The notes under the pieces were generated by a model, which saw only the letters and a program-made list of their open reading frames with translations, ran no database searches and was not told where the DNA came from. From contig JANLFN010000020.1 of the NCBI GenBank assembly GCA_024655885.1, forward strand, positions 1 to 42,177: a stretch of 42,177 bases of DNA, given 5' to 3'. Each line of letters starts with the position of its first letter. The first letter of the stretch is position 1. Below are positions 26,974-33,957 of the stretch, piece by piece. The DNA is from Eubacteriales bacterium (GTDB taxonomy: Bacteria > Bacillota > Clostridia > Acetivibrionales > JANLFN01). A program made the translations under genes and the position numbers.

Positions 26974-26987
26974 CTATGCCCTTTTTA
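26958..26987 (+). terminator. Attenuator hairpin before rsgA
   Basis: GGGCATAGT (26958-26966) pairs perfectly with ACTATGCCC (26973-26981) around a 6-base loop, followed by T5. It sits only 26 bases before the rsgA start and inside its leader, so it fits attenuation better than simple termination. Confidence 0.75.
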
Positions 26988-27012
26988 TTATCGAATAACG
27001 AGGTGAAACATC

Positions 27013-28092
27013 TTGAATCAATTAATCCGTTATGGCGCAAGTGAGCGTTATTTTGCCGAGGCGACTCTTTATCCCATGTTATTTCTGGCGAGAGTAGTTT
27101 CGCAATATAAATACCTGTATAAGCTCGTCACCGAGAGCGGGGAATGCCTGGCTGAGATTTCCGGCAAATTTCGCTATGAGGCGACTGGGCTATCTGAGTA
27201 TCCTGCGGTGGGTGATTTTGTTATGGTAGACCGCATCCAAGGCAGTTCCGGAAATGCCATTATCCATCGGGTGCTGACAAGGAAAAGCGTCTTTGAACGT
27301 ACAGCTGTGGGCGACGAGCATCAAATACAGGTGGTTGCAGCCAACATTGATACGGTATTTATCTGCATGTCTTTGAACAACGACTACAACCTGAATCGTC
27401 TTGAACGGTATCTCTCGGTGGCTTGGAAGAGCCGGGCAACCCCAGTAGTCGTGCTGACAAAAGCTGACCTCTGTGAAGATTTACCCAGCGCTTTGACCGA
27501 AATCTCAGTCGTGGCTCCCGGTACAGATGTGGTCGTAACTTCAAGCCACGATCGGGCTTCCTGCGACAAACTGTTGCCTTGGCTGCAACCGGGGATGACT
27601 GCGTCTTTTATCGGTTCATCTGGTGTAGGGAAATCCACGCTGATCAATCGACTGATGAGAGAAGAGCTTCTGACAACGTCGGAAACCCGGGAGGATGATA
27701 AGGGCAGGCATACCACTACCCGCAGGGAGCTGCTTATTCTGCCGCAGGGTGGTATCGTTATCGATACGCCCGGTATGCGGGAGCTTGGCGTTGAGTCGGT
27801 CGATCTATCCAAATCATTTTCCGACATAGAGGACTTGGCAAGCAAATGCCGTTTTCGGGATTGTGCTCATTCCGCAGAACCCGACTGCGCCGTCCGGCAG
27901 GCACTCGAAGAAGGAACACTAAATCCCAGGCGTCTGGAAAGCTATCAGAAGTTGAAGCGTGAAGCCCGGTATGACGGCCTTTCCTTTAAACAGGTTGAAA
28001 CCCAAAAGCTCAATACTATGTTCGAGAGCGTGGGCGGCATGAAAAAGGCAAGAAAGTTTATCCGCCAAAATAATAAACGAAAAGGAGAATAA
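27013..28092 (+). CDS. rsgA: Ribosome small-subunit-dependent GTPase RsgA (accessory paralogue)
   Basis: The 359-residue protein has the RsgA architecture: N-terminal OB fold, circularly permuted GTPase with TKADL (G4) before GSSGVGKST (G1) and DTPG (G3), then a zinc motif (CRFRDCAHSAEPDC). RsgA acts in 30S maturation and ribosome release. It is about 50 residues longer at the N-terminus than many chromosomal RsgA proteins. The TTG start at 27013 has GAGGTGA upstream. The codon use is more GC-rich than in the flanking defence genes, and it lies among element cargo, so it is probably a transferred second copy. Its leader carries an attenuator. It ends 2 bases before a short frame that leads into the GNAT gene. 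Confidence 0.9.
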   Translation: MNQLIRYGASERYFAEATLYPMLFLARVVSQYKYLYKLVTESGECLAEISGKFRYEATGLSEYPAVGDFVMVDRIQGSSGNAIIHRVLTRKSVFERTAVGDEHQIQVVAANIDTVFICMSLNNDYNLNRLERYLSVAWKSRATPVVVLTKADLCEDLPSALTEISVVAPGTDVVVTSSHDRASCDKLLPWLQPGMTASFIGSSGVGKSTLINRLMREELLTTSETREDDKGRHTTTRRELLILPQGGIVIDTPGMRELGVESVDLSKSFSDIEDLASKCRFRDCAHSAEPDCAVRQALEEGTLNPRRLESYQKLKREARYDGLSFKQVETQKLNTMFESVGGMKKARKFIRQNNKRKGE

Positions 28093-28141
28093 AAATGGAA
28101 AATACAAAAGCAATAAGCACGACAATAAGCTTGTCCGTAAT

Positions 28142-28789
28142 ATGAGCGCAAATTTGCGATTGGAGCAGCCAGCGGTCAATCGTAACGTGGAAGAACTTAC
28201 GAGGGAAGCATTTTGGAACCGTCATGTGCCAGGCTGCAACGAGCACTACCTGTTGCATATCATGCGGGATTGTGAAGCGTTTATCCGGGAACTTGATGTC
28301 GTTGCGGAAATCGATGGAGAAATCGTCGGGAACATCGTTTACACGAAGGCTAAGATACTCGGCGATGACGGGATAAGCCGCGAGGTATTAAGCTTTGGTC
28401 CGGTATCGGTGTTGCCTGCGTTTTGGGCGAAGGGCATCGGCAGCGCGTTGATTGAATACACCATTGCCCGCGCAAAAGAATCAGGCCACCGCGCGATATT
28501 GATATATGGCGACCCCGAGTATTATAAGAGATTTGGCTTTATTCCCGCTGAAACGTTTGGTATCGGAACGGCGGATAACATGTACTCGGAACCCCTTCAG
28601 GCACTGGAATTGTGGGAGGGGGCGCTCAGAGGCTGTAATGGGAGGTTTTTAGAGAATGCTGTATACGATGTAGACGAAGATGCAGCCGCAGAATTCGATA
28701 AGACTTTTCCCCCAAAAAAGCTTCAGGATGGTTTGCCTAGCCAGGAAAGGTTCCGGTACTTATCGGGATTGAGGCGACCGAGGGGGTAA
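28142..28789 (+). CDS. GNAT-family N-acetyltransferase
   Basis: The 215-residue protein has the GNAT core: VAEIDGEIVGNIVY, then FGPVSVLPAFWAKGIGSALI with the acetyl-CoA loop, then ILIYGDPEYYKRFGF. The substrate is unknown. The best ribosome-binding site (AAGGAG 28083-28088) serves an ATG at 28095 in a different frame, which reads 16 codons and stops in ATGA at 28142-28145. In the gene's own frame the sequence just upstream of 28142 reads HDNKLVRN, as in full-length relatives, so a small indel near 28098-28108 may have shifted the original start. Translation now may depend on reinitiation at 28142. Confidence 0.82.
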   Translation: MSANLRLEQPAVNRNVEELTREAFWNRHVPGCNEHYLLHIMRDCEAFIRELDVVAEIDGEIVGNIVYTKAKILGDDGISREVLSFGPVSVLPAFWAKGIGSALIEYTIARAKESGHRAILIYGDPEYYKRFGFIPAETFGIGTADNMYSEPLQALELWEGALRGCNGRFLENAVYDVDEDAAAEFDKTFPPKKLQDGLPSQERFRYLSGLRRPRG

Positions 28790-28863
28790 GTATACCATAC
28801 CCTTTGCTCGAGATTAAATATACTAGAAAACATTACGGGCTATAAATCAAATTACAGAAAATC

Positions 28864-28903
28864 AGCGGGCGTATTTTCTAAACGAAGATACCCCGCTTTT
28901 TTT
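28864..28903 (+). terminator. Terminator of the rsgA-GNAT operon
   Basis: GCGGG-C-GTAT (28865-28874) pairs with ATAC-CCCGC, followed by T7. The loop TTTCTAAACGAAG is shared with the terminator at 18116-18142. Confidence 0.75.
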
Positions 28904-28960
28904 GTGCTCTTTTTTAGAGCTTCAAATTAATGATGCCAATAAAGAATGGAGGAAAACAAA

Positions 28961-29332
28961 ATGGCAAACGAAACAATGCGTATCTTTTTCCCTCTGAAAA
29001 TCGTCACCTATCCCAAAGGCGAATATGGATTGGAGGACAATCCGGTCGAGATTTCACCTGCGGAGGCTGTGGCCTATGAGGGTGCTATCCTCGCTTCCAT
29101 CGCAAAGGAGAACCGGCTCTTTGAAAACGACCGTGGCCTTGCCGAATACATCCACGACGAAGCTCTCAATAAAAAGGTGTATAGCCTGTACCCGTCAGTG
29201 GAGATCGTCGACGGCGAGCTGTGGGGAGTCATGACCGCCGGGCTGACAGAACCTCTTTCCGGAGAGGAAACAACCGAACTTCTGGATTATGTGGTTGGAC
29301 AAAACGCAGACGGTTATGAGCAACCGGGCTAA
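28961..29332 (+). CDS. DUF6329-like protein, 3' end replaced at a recombination junction
   Basis: The 123-residue protein resembles DUF6329 proteins of clostridial conjugative elements (MRIFFPLKIVTYP, SPAEAVAYEGAILASI, ELLDYVVGQNADG). Relatives continue for a few more residues after GQN-x-DG; here the frame enters the recombinase repeat at 29316 and stops 5 codons later. GGAGG precedes the ATG at 28961. It is probably non-essential cargo whose end was lost when the repeat was joined. The family name is from memory and should be treated as likely, not certain. Confidence 0.6.
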   Translation: MANETMRIFFPLKIVTYPKGEYGLEDNPVEISPAEAVAYEGAILASIAKENRLFENDRGLAEYIHDEALNKKVYSLYPSVEIVDGELWGVMTAGLTEPLSGEETTELLDYVVGQNADGYEQPG

Positions 29333-29708
29333 ACGGATGGACATAGCAAGAATAGAGGAACGGATTGCGGAATTAAAAAAAGAGATGATAGGCTTCGTAG
29401 AGGAAAATGCAAGATGTGGAGCGGATAATACGGACTTTGACGAGCACTATGCTAAAATCTCCGCCGAGCTGAAAGACCTTCAGAAGAAGAAAACCCAGTA
29501 TACTGAACAGGAAGCCAGGCAGGACAGCTTCCAACGAAGAGTCGAGGACATGAAGAAGTTTCTGAAAACCGCAGACTGCAAATTGTCGGAATTTGATAAC
29601 CAGCTTGTCAGGCAGCTTATACAAAGCATCAAGGTCATGTCAAAGAATAAGATTATCATAAGATTCAAATCAGGTTTTGAAATGGAGCAGACGCTGGCTA
29701 CAAAATAA
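29316..29708 (+). pseudogene. Detached C-terminal part of a large serine recombinase
   Basis: Reading in the frame of 29316 gives the last 130 residues of a recombinase 3 homologue, from MSNRAKRMDIARIEERI through the coiled coil to FKSGFEMEQTLATK. The resolvase, Recombinase and zinc-ribbon domains are absent. An ATG is present at the junction but there is no ribosome-binding site. It is what remains of a second, lost recombinase gene. Confidence 0.88.
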
Positions 29709-29723
29709 CATTATCGAGAAGAG

Positions 29724-29762
29724 ACAACCGTCAAACTGTGAAAAGCAGAATGGCGGTTGTTG
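29724..29762 (+). terminator. Terminator of the lost recombinase
   Basis: ACAACCGTCA (29724-29733) pairs with TGGCGGTTGT (29751-29760), all 10 positions including one G-U. The T run after it is weak, so it may terminate poorly. Confidence 0.5.
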
Positions 29763-29823
29763 TTAACTTTAACTTAATTAATAGGCAGTAATAGGTACCC
29801 GGTGTAAAATAGGTAAACAAAAC

Positions 29824-29873
29824 TTGTAATTGATTATAGCATATGTTATATTGTTTATAACATATGCTATAAT
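29824..29873 (+). promoter_or_regulatory. Promoter with perfect 18-bp inverted-repeat operator before the XRE-AAA-subtilase operon
   Basis: Arms at 29833-29850 and 29856-29873 (ATTATAGCATATGTTATA and its exact complement) flank a 5-base centre. TTGTAA (29824-29829) and TATATT (29847-29852) are 17 bp apart, so the -10 overlaps the left arm and the start point would fall in the right arm. A repressor bound here would shut off the operon. The XRE protein encoded 14 bases downstream is the obvious candidate. Confidence 0.7.
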
Positions 29874-29886
29874 TTGAGGTGTAAGC

Positions 29887-30102
29887 ATGGAGTTTTCGAA
29901 ACTAGTTAGAAAAGTACGGAAACAGCTTGGAATGAGTCAGCAACAGCTAGCAGACGCATTATGTGTCAGCTTTGCGACTATTAATAGATGGGAAAATGGA
30001 CATGTAATACCTAGCAATCTTGCCCAAAAAAGTTTTTTTGATTTTTGTGAAAATAATTTCATAGATATTACTTCGCTTAAGGAAGAGAAACACGAAGATT
30101 GA
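29887..30102 (+). CDS. XRE-family regulator of the AAA-subtilase operon
   Basis: The 71-residue protein is almost only an XRE helix-turn-helix (VRKQLGMSQQQLADALCVSF, then ATINRWENGHVIPS). GAGGTG lies before the ATG at 29887. It is 43 bases upstream of the ATPase gene in the same orientation. With the long palindrome over its promoter, it most likely autorepresses the operon and keeps a toxic defence system low until needed. Whether it is inactivated by the subtilase is an attractive but untested idea. Confidence 0.82.
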   Translation: MEFSKLVRKVRKQLGMSQQQLADALCVSFATINRWENGHVIPSNLAQKSFFDFCENNFIDITSLKEEKHED

Positions 30103-30145
30103 TTTTTTCAATATGTAGGGAATTTATAAACGGGAGGACGCGCAT

Positions 30146-31156
30146 ATGGCAAGAGCAGATTTGCTATGTGAATTGATAAAAAACGGTCTTATTGGTGATA
30201 ATGTTAATTTTAGAAAAGCAGCTGAAGCTATTTGCGCTGAAGAACGCGCGAAGCAACATGGTGTTTTAGCAGATAAAATTGAAGAATTATTAAAAATGTC
30301 TAGCCGACCAACAGTAAAAGAAAGTACTTCGCCTGTCATTATGAAAAACGGGGTGAGTGAACAGTCTTTATTTTGGGAGAAAACTCCTCGCAAAAGACTG
30401 GACCGATTAGTTTTACCTTCAAATGTGATTGACTTATGTAAAGGTTTAATTGAAGAGCAAACACGTGCAGATTTATTGCGTTCATATGGCGTAGAACCAA
30501 GAAACAAACTTTTATTGATTGGGCCTCCCGGGAACGGAAAAACCTCTTTAGCTGAAGCAATCGCCGAATCGCTGATGTTACCATTCCTTATTGTTAGGTA
30601 TGAAGGCATAGTCGGGGCATATCTTGGAGAGACAGCTAGCCGACTTTCCAAGCTTTTTGAATATGTGAAGACCAGAAAATGTGTGCTGTTTTTTGATGAA
30701 TTTGAAACACTAGGCAAAGAACGTGGTGATGTTCACGAGACAGGTGAGATTAAAAGGGTTGTCAGTTCACTCCTGCTTCATATAGACTCCCTACCAAGTT
30801 ATGTTGTAGTCATCGGGGCAACAAACCATGAGAATTTGCTCGATAAAGCAGCTTGGCGGAGATTCCAATTGAAATTAGATTTACCTCGACCAACTCGTTC
30901 TAATTTAGAAAAATGGTTTTCTATGTTTGAAAAGGAAAAGGATTTTGACTTTGGTATTGAGCCTAGTACTTTAGCTAAACGTACGCTAGGTTATAGCTAT
31001 GCTGAAGCAGAAGAACTAGCTTTGGAGATATACCGGCAGTATATTTTGCAACTACCTAATGCCTCGACAAAAACTATTTCAGAAAAAGTATTAAAACTTT
31101 GGAGCACTCAGCGAAAAAGCATAGATACATGTTCTCAAGAGGAGGCTGATGAATAA
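30146..31156 (+). CDS. AAA+ ATPase paired with a subtilase
   Basis: The 336-residue protein is a single-domain AAA+ ATPase of the FtsH/Cdc48-like classic clade: Walker A GPPGNGKT at residues 126-133, Walker B FFDE with D184 and E185, sensor-1 GATN, and an Arg-finger region (AAWRRFQLKLDLPRP). The first ~90 residues are helical and may bind the partner or substrate. GGGAGG precedes the ATG. Its TAA shares one base with the ATG of the subtilase (TAATG), so the two are translated together. AAA+/subtilase pairs recur in bacterial defence islands. The ATPase probably unfolds or gates substrate for the protease, or senses the trigger; this is inference from pairing. Confidence 0.88.
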   Translation: MARADLLCELIKNGLIGDNVNFRKAAEAICAEERAKQHGVLADKIEELLKMSSRPTVKESTSPVIMKNGVSEQSLFWEKTPRKRLDRLVLPSNVIDLCKGLIEEQTRADLLRSYGVEPRNKLLLIGPPGNGKTSLAEAIAESLMLPFLIVRYEGIVGAYLGETASRLSKLFEYVKTRKCVLFFDEFETLGKERGDVHETGEIKRVVSSLLLHIDSLPSYVVVIGATNHENLLDKAAWRRFQLKLDLPRPTRSNLEKWFSMFEKEKDFDFGIEPSTLAKRTLGYSYAEAEELALEIYRQYILQLPNASTKTISEKVLKLWSTQRKSIDTCSQEEADE

Positions 31157-33720
31157 TGCCGGAAAGACCTTTAATTCTATTTCCAACACCGGAGCAGGCT
31201 GAACGTATCAAAAGAAAAATGTATACACCTCCGCCTGCATACCCTTCAATAGAGAGACAATATGACAGGCTTAATCCTTATTTCAGTGTTTTAAGGCAAG
31301 CTTTTCAACAAAAGGCTATTGCTATTCAGAATTCACCTGTAGGATTAAATCCGGAATTTGCTCTCGTTTTTGAAGTAGTGGGTTCTGTTGAGAATTTTTA
31401 TACTGCAGTTAAAAGAGTTGAAGGAATGGAGTGGATGTTTGAAGCATTTACAGATGAAATTGAACCGGACAATGATTTTTATAACATAGATGATTCAGGC
31501 CAGAGGAAAGAAAGTAATTTATCTGGAAGGGTTTACTGCGTAATGTCAAACCAAGAGGCTATGAATCAATTGCTTTCTTTGTGGGACAGATATGTTGCTG
31601 GTGAAACTAATGTATTTAAGAGCGGTTTTGCCGGCTTAAAAGATATTTTTGTACATATAAAAACAATTAGACGATGGGGTCCAGAGGACAGAATCTATGA
31701 AACTAATATTATGGAATATTGGAAGGAAAGCCTCGAAATAGCAGGAAATCAGGAGGTTCCTTTCGAGATTGAACTATTTTTTAGGAATGATCCTACTAAG
31801 CGCAGGGTTGCTTATGAAACAGTAAGACGAGCTGTTGTTGAACTTGGGGGAATCGTACGCAGCCAATGCGAAATTGAATCAATTAACTATCATTCAATGC
31901 TTGTTGTTCTTCCAAGGCAGCAAATTCAATTACTCGTAGATACTTATGATCAAATTTCCATTGTTACTATTGATGATATTATGTTTTTTAGACCCGTTTC
32001 ACAAGCTGTATTAAAAGGATATGAGGATAGTTCAGCTTTGGATACAGATTCAGATCGAACAGATATTCAACCCGATGCCGATCCCATAATTGGTATTTTT
32101 GATGGCATGCCAGTTCAAAATCATAGACTTTTATCGGGAAGGTTGATAGTGGACGATCCGGACAATTATGAAAATAATTATTTAGAAAAATATCGATGTC
32201 ATGGAACAGCTATGGCTTCTTTGATAATATATGGAGATTTAAGCAGAAATGATCAGGTACATAATCGTAAGGTTTATTTTCGGCCCGTATTAAAACCCAT
32301 TTTAGATTTTAGAGGAAATGCAATTGAACGAGTGCCAACAGATATAATCTTTGTTGATGTTATTCATCGTGCTGTAAGGAGACTGTTTGAAGGGGAAGGA
32401 GCAACTCCTGCGGTAGCCCCTACTGTAAAAGTCATTAATATTTCTATCGGAGATCCGGTAAGACAACTTACAAGTATAATGAGCCCTCTTGCACGGCTGT
32501 TAGATTGGTTAAGTTTTAAATACAAAGTTTTATTTATTGTGAGTGCTGGAAACCAGAATACCGGAGGATTAGATATAGGAATTTCCTTTGATGAATTTAA
32601 GAGGTTGACACAGGAACAACGAAATGAGCGAATCTTTTCATATCTGAAAGATGAGATACGTAATCTTCGCGTTTTATCTCCTGCTGAAAGCATAAATAGT
32701 TTAACTATAGGAGCCTTGTATACAGATGCATGTCAGGTGACGGAAAACGAAAGACAGGCAGCAGCTGTAAGTGATGGCTTGCCAAGCCCGGTATCTTCAT
32801 TCGGACTGGGCTATAATCGTATCATAACCCCTGATTTGTACTACTATGGGGGTAGAAAGTTTTTAATACGTTCAATAGATGGTGGACTTAGATGGCCTAT
32901 AAGTGGCAGGGAGCCAGGATGTAAGGTTGCAGCTCCATATGCAGATGGTTCCGAATCAGGACAAGCCTTTTCCTTTGGGACGAGTGACGCTGCTGCTCAG
33001 ATTACTCATGAAGCTGGTAAATGTTACGATGTCCTCAATGAAATATTCTTTAATGAAACTGGTCATTCGATTCCGAATGATTATACGGCTATATTATTAA
33101 AAGGTATGTTAACTCATGGAGCATCATGGGATACTTGTTCAGATGAATTATCGAAGCTGACACAGTTGCCTCCTAATAAACTTCATCGTTGGTTGGGAAA
33201 TGGCGTCCCGGATATTTCTCGTGTGATTGAGTGTACCGATAGAAGAATCACTTTGATTGGTTTAGGGGGGTTAAAGCCAGAGGAGGCGCATGTATATACT
33301 CTGCCGTTACCGTTTGATTTTTCAACACAACTTGTAAAAAGAAGGTTAACAGTAACATTAGCATATTTTTCACCTATATCCCCAGCCAAACAGAGATATC
33401 GTACAGCACAAATTTGGTTTGAGATTGAGCAGCCACATAAGCTGTTTCCTACCCGGCAGAATACAGATTGGAACAGTGTTCGTAGAGGAACTCTTCAGCA
33501 TGAGATTTTTTCAGGAGATAATGCAGTTGTGTGGGATACTGACGACAGTATAAAGATAAAAGTTAATTGTAAAAAAGATGCTGAAAATTGCAAAGAAACA
33601 GTCGCATACGGTTTGTTTGTAACTTTCGAAGTAGCAGAAGGTCTGGATGTAGATGTTTATACAAGTATCGTTAATAAAATACGGCAAGCGGTTCCTATCA
33701 CTACACTTGGCCGAGCATAG
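31156..33720 (+). CDS. Intracellular subtilisin-like (S8) serine protease
   Basis: The 854-residue protein has a complete S8 triad: D316 in IGIFDGMP, H349 in CHGTAMA and S610 in GTSDAAA, with the oxyanion N466 in SAGNQ. There is no signal peptide, so it acts in the cytosol. About 300 residues precede the protease domain and may form a regulatory or sensor part; about 200 follow it and look beta-rich. The unusual 260-residue distance between His and Ser comes from insertions around residues 370-430 and 480-590. It starts on the last base of the ATPase gene. A defence role by cleaving host or phage proteins on infection is inferred from the coupling and neighbourhood. Confidence 0.88.
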   Translation: MPERPLILFPTPEQAERIKRKMYTPPPAYPSIERQYDRLNPYFSVLRQAFQQKAIAIQNSPVGLNPEFALVFEVVGSVENFYTAVKRVEGMEWMFEAFTDEIEPDNDFYNIDDSGQRKESNLSGRVYCVMSNQEAMNQLLSLWDRYVAGETNVFKSGFAGLKDIFVHIKTIRRWGPEDRIYETNIMEYWKESLEIAGNQEVPFEIELFFRNDPTKRRVAYETVRRAVVELGGIVRSQCEIESINYHSMLVVLPRQQIQLLVDTYDQISIVTIDDIMFFRPVSQAVLKGYEDSSALDTDSDRTDIQPDADPIIGIFDGMPVQNHRLLSGRLIVDDPDNYENNYLEKYRCHGTAMASLIIYGDLSRNDQVHNRKVYFRPVLKPILDFRGNAIERVPTDIIFVDVIHRAVRRLFEGEGATPAVAPTVKVINISIGDPVRQLTSIMSPLARLLDWLSFKYKVLFIVSAGNQNTGGLDIGISFDEFKRLTQEQRNERIFSYLKDEIRNLRVLSPAESINSLTIGALYTDACQVTENERQAAAVSDGLPSPVSSFGLGYNRIITPDLYYYGGRKFLIRSIDGGLRWPISGREPGCKVAAPYADGSESGQAFSFGTSDAAAQITHEAGKCYDVLNEIFFNETGHSIPNDYTAILLKGMLTHGASWDTCSDELSKLTQLPPNKLHRWLGNGVPDISRVIECTDRRITLIGLGGLKPEEAHVYTLPLPFDFSTQLVKRRLTVTLAYFSPISPAKQRYRTAQIWFEIEQPHKLFPTRQNTDWNSVRRGTLQHEIFSGDNAVVWDTDDSIKIKVNCKKDAENCKETVAYGLFVTFEVAEGLDVDVYTSIVNKIRQAVPITTLGRA

Positions 33721-33957
33721 AAATTTGGAAGAAACCAAGTGTATTTGCTTATACACATTTAATCTTTTTGGGGATGTATGTTTTATGTATAGACATAAAG
33801 ACGAATGTTCTGTTGAAGTGATTTGCTACGAGCAAGTTCATGTTCAAATTTAAAACTAAACTGAGAATTATTATTACTAAGAATTCGTTAATAATTAGGA
33901 GAAGAATCCTTATTATCTATGTTTGAAGAGTATAGTTATTGAGGCAGGAGGAATACA

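Larger units (their letters stand above)
29316..29766 (+). repeat. Direct repeat, copy 2
   Basis: This is the partner of 14033-14481. The first 182 bases (29316-29497) are identical to copy 1 and the rest carries many substitutions. The left edge falls inside the DUF6329-like gene, at ATGAGCAACCGGGC. Confidence 0.9.

Noticed and set aside
29851-29873. TTGTTT/TATAAT pair as the main promoter of the XRE-AAA-subtilase operon
   Set aside because: The spacing is only 11 bp; TTGTAA/TATATT with 17 bp is a better promoter.
30124-30717. Long antisense open frame opposite the AAA+ ATPase
   Set aside because: The sense strand encodes clear Walker motifs; the antisense product is Ser-rich low-information sequence typical of shadow frames.
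33776-33853. Short open frame (ends VICYEQVHVQI) between the subtilase and the STAND gene
   Set aside because: It is only about 22 codons from its last ATG, with no ribosome-binding site and no recognisable motif.
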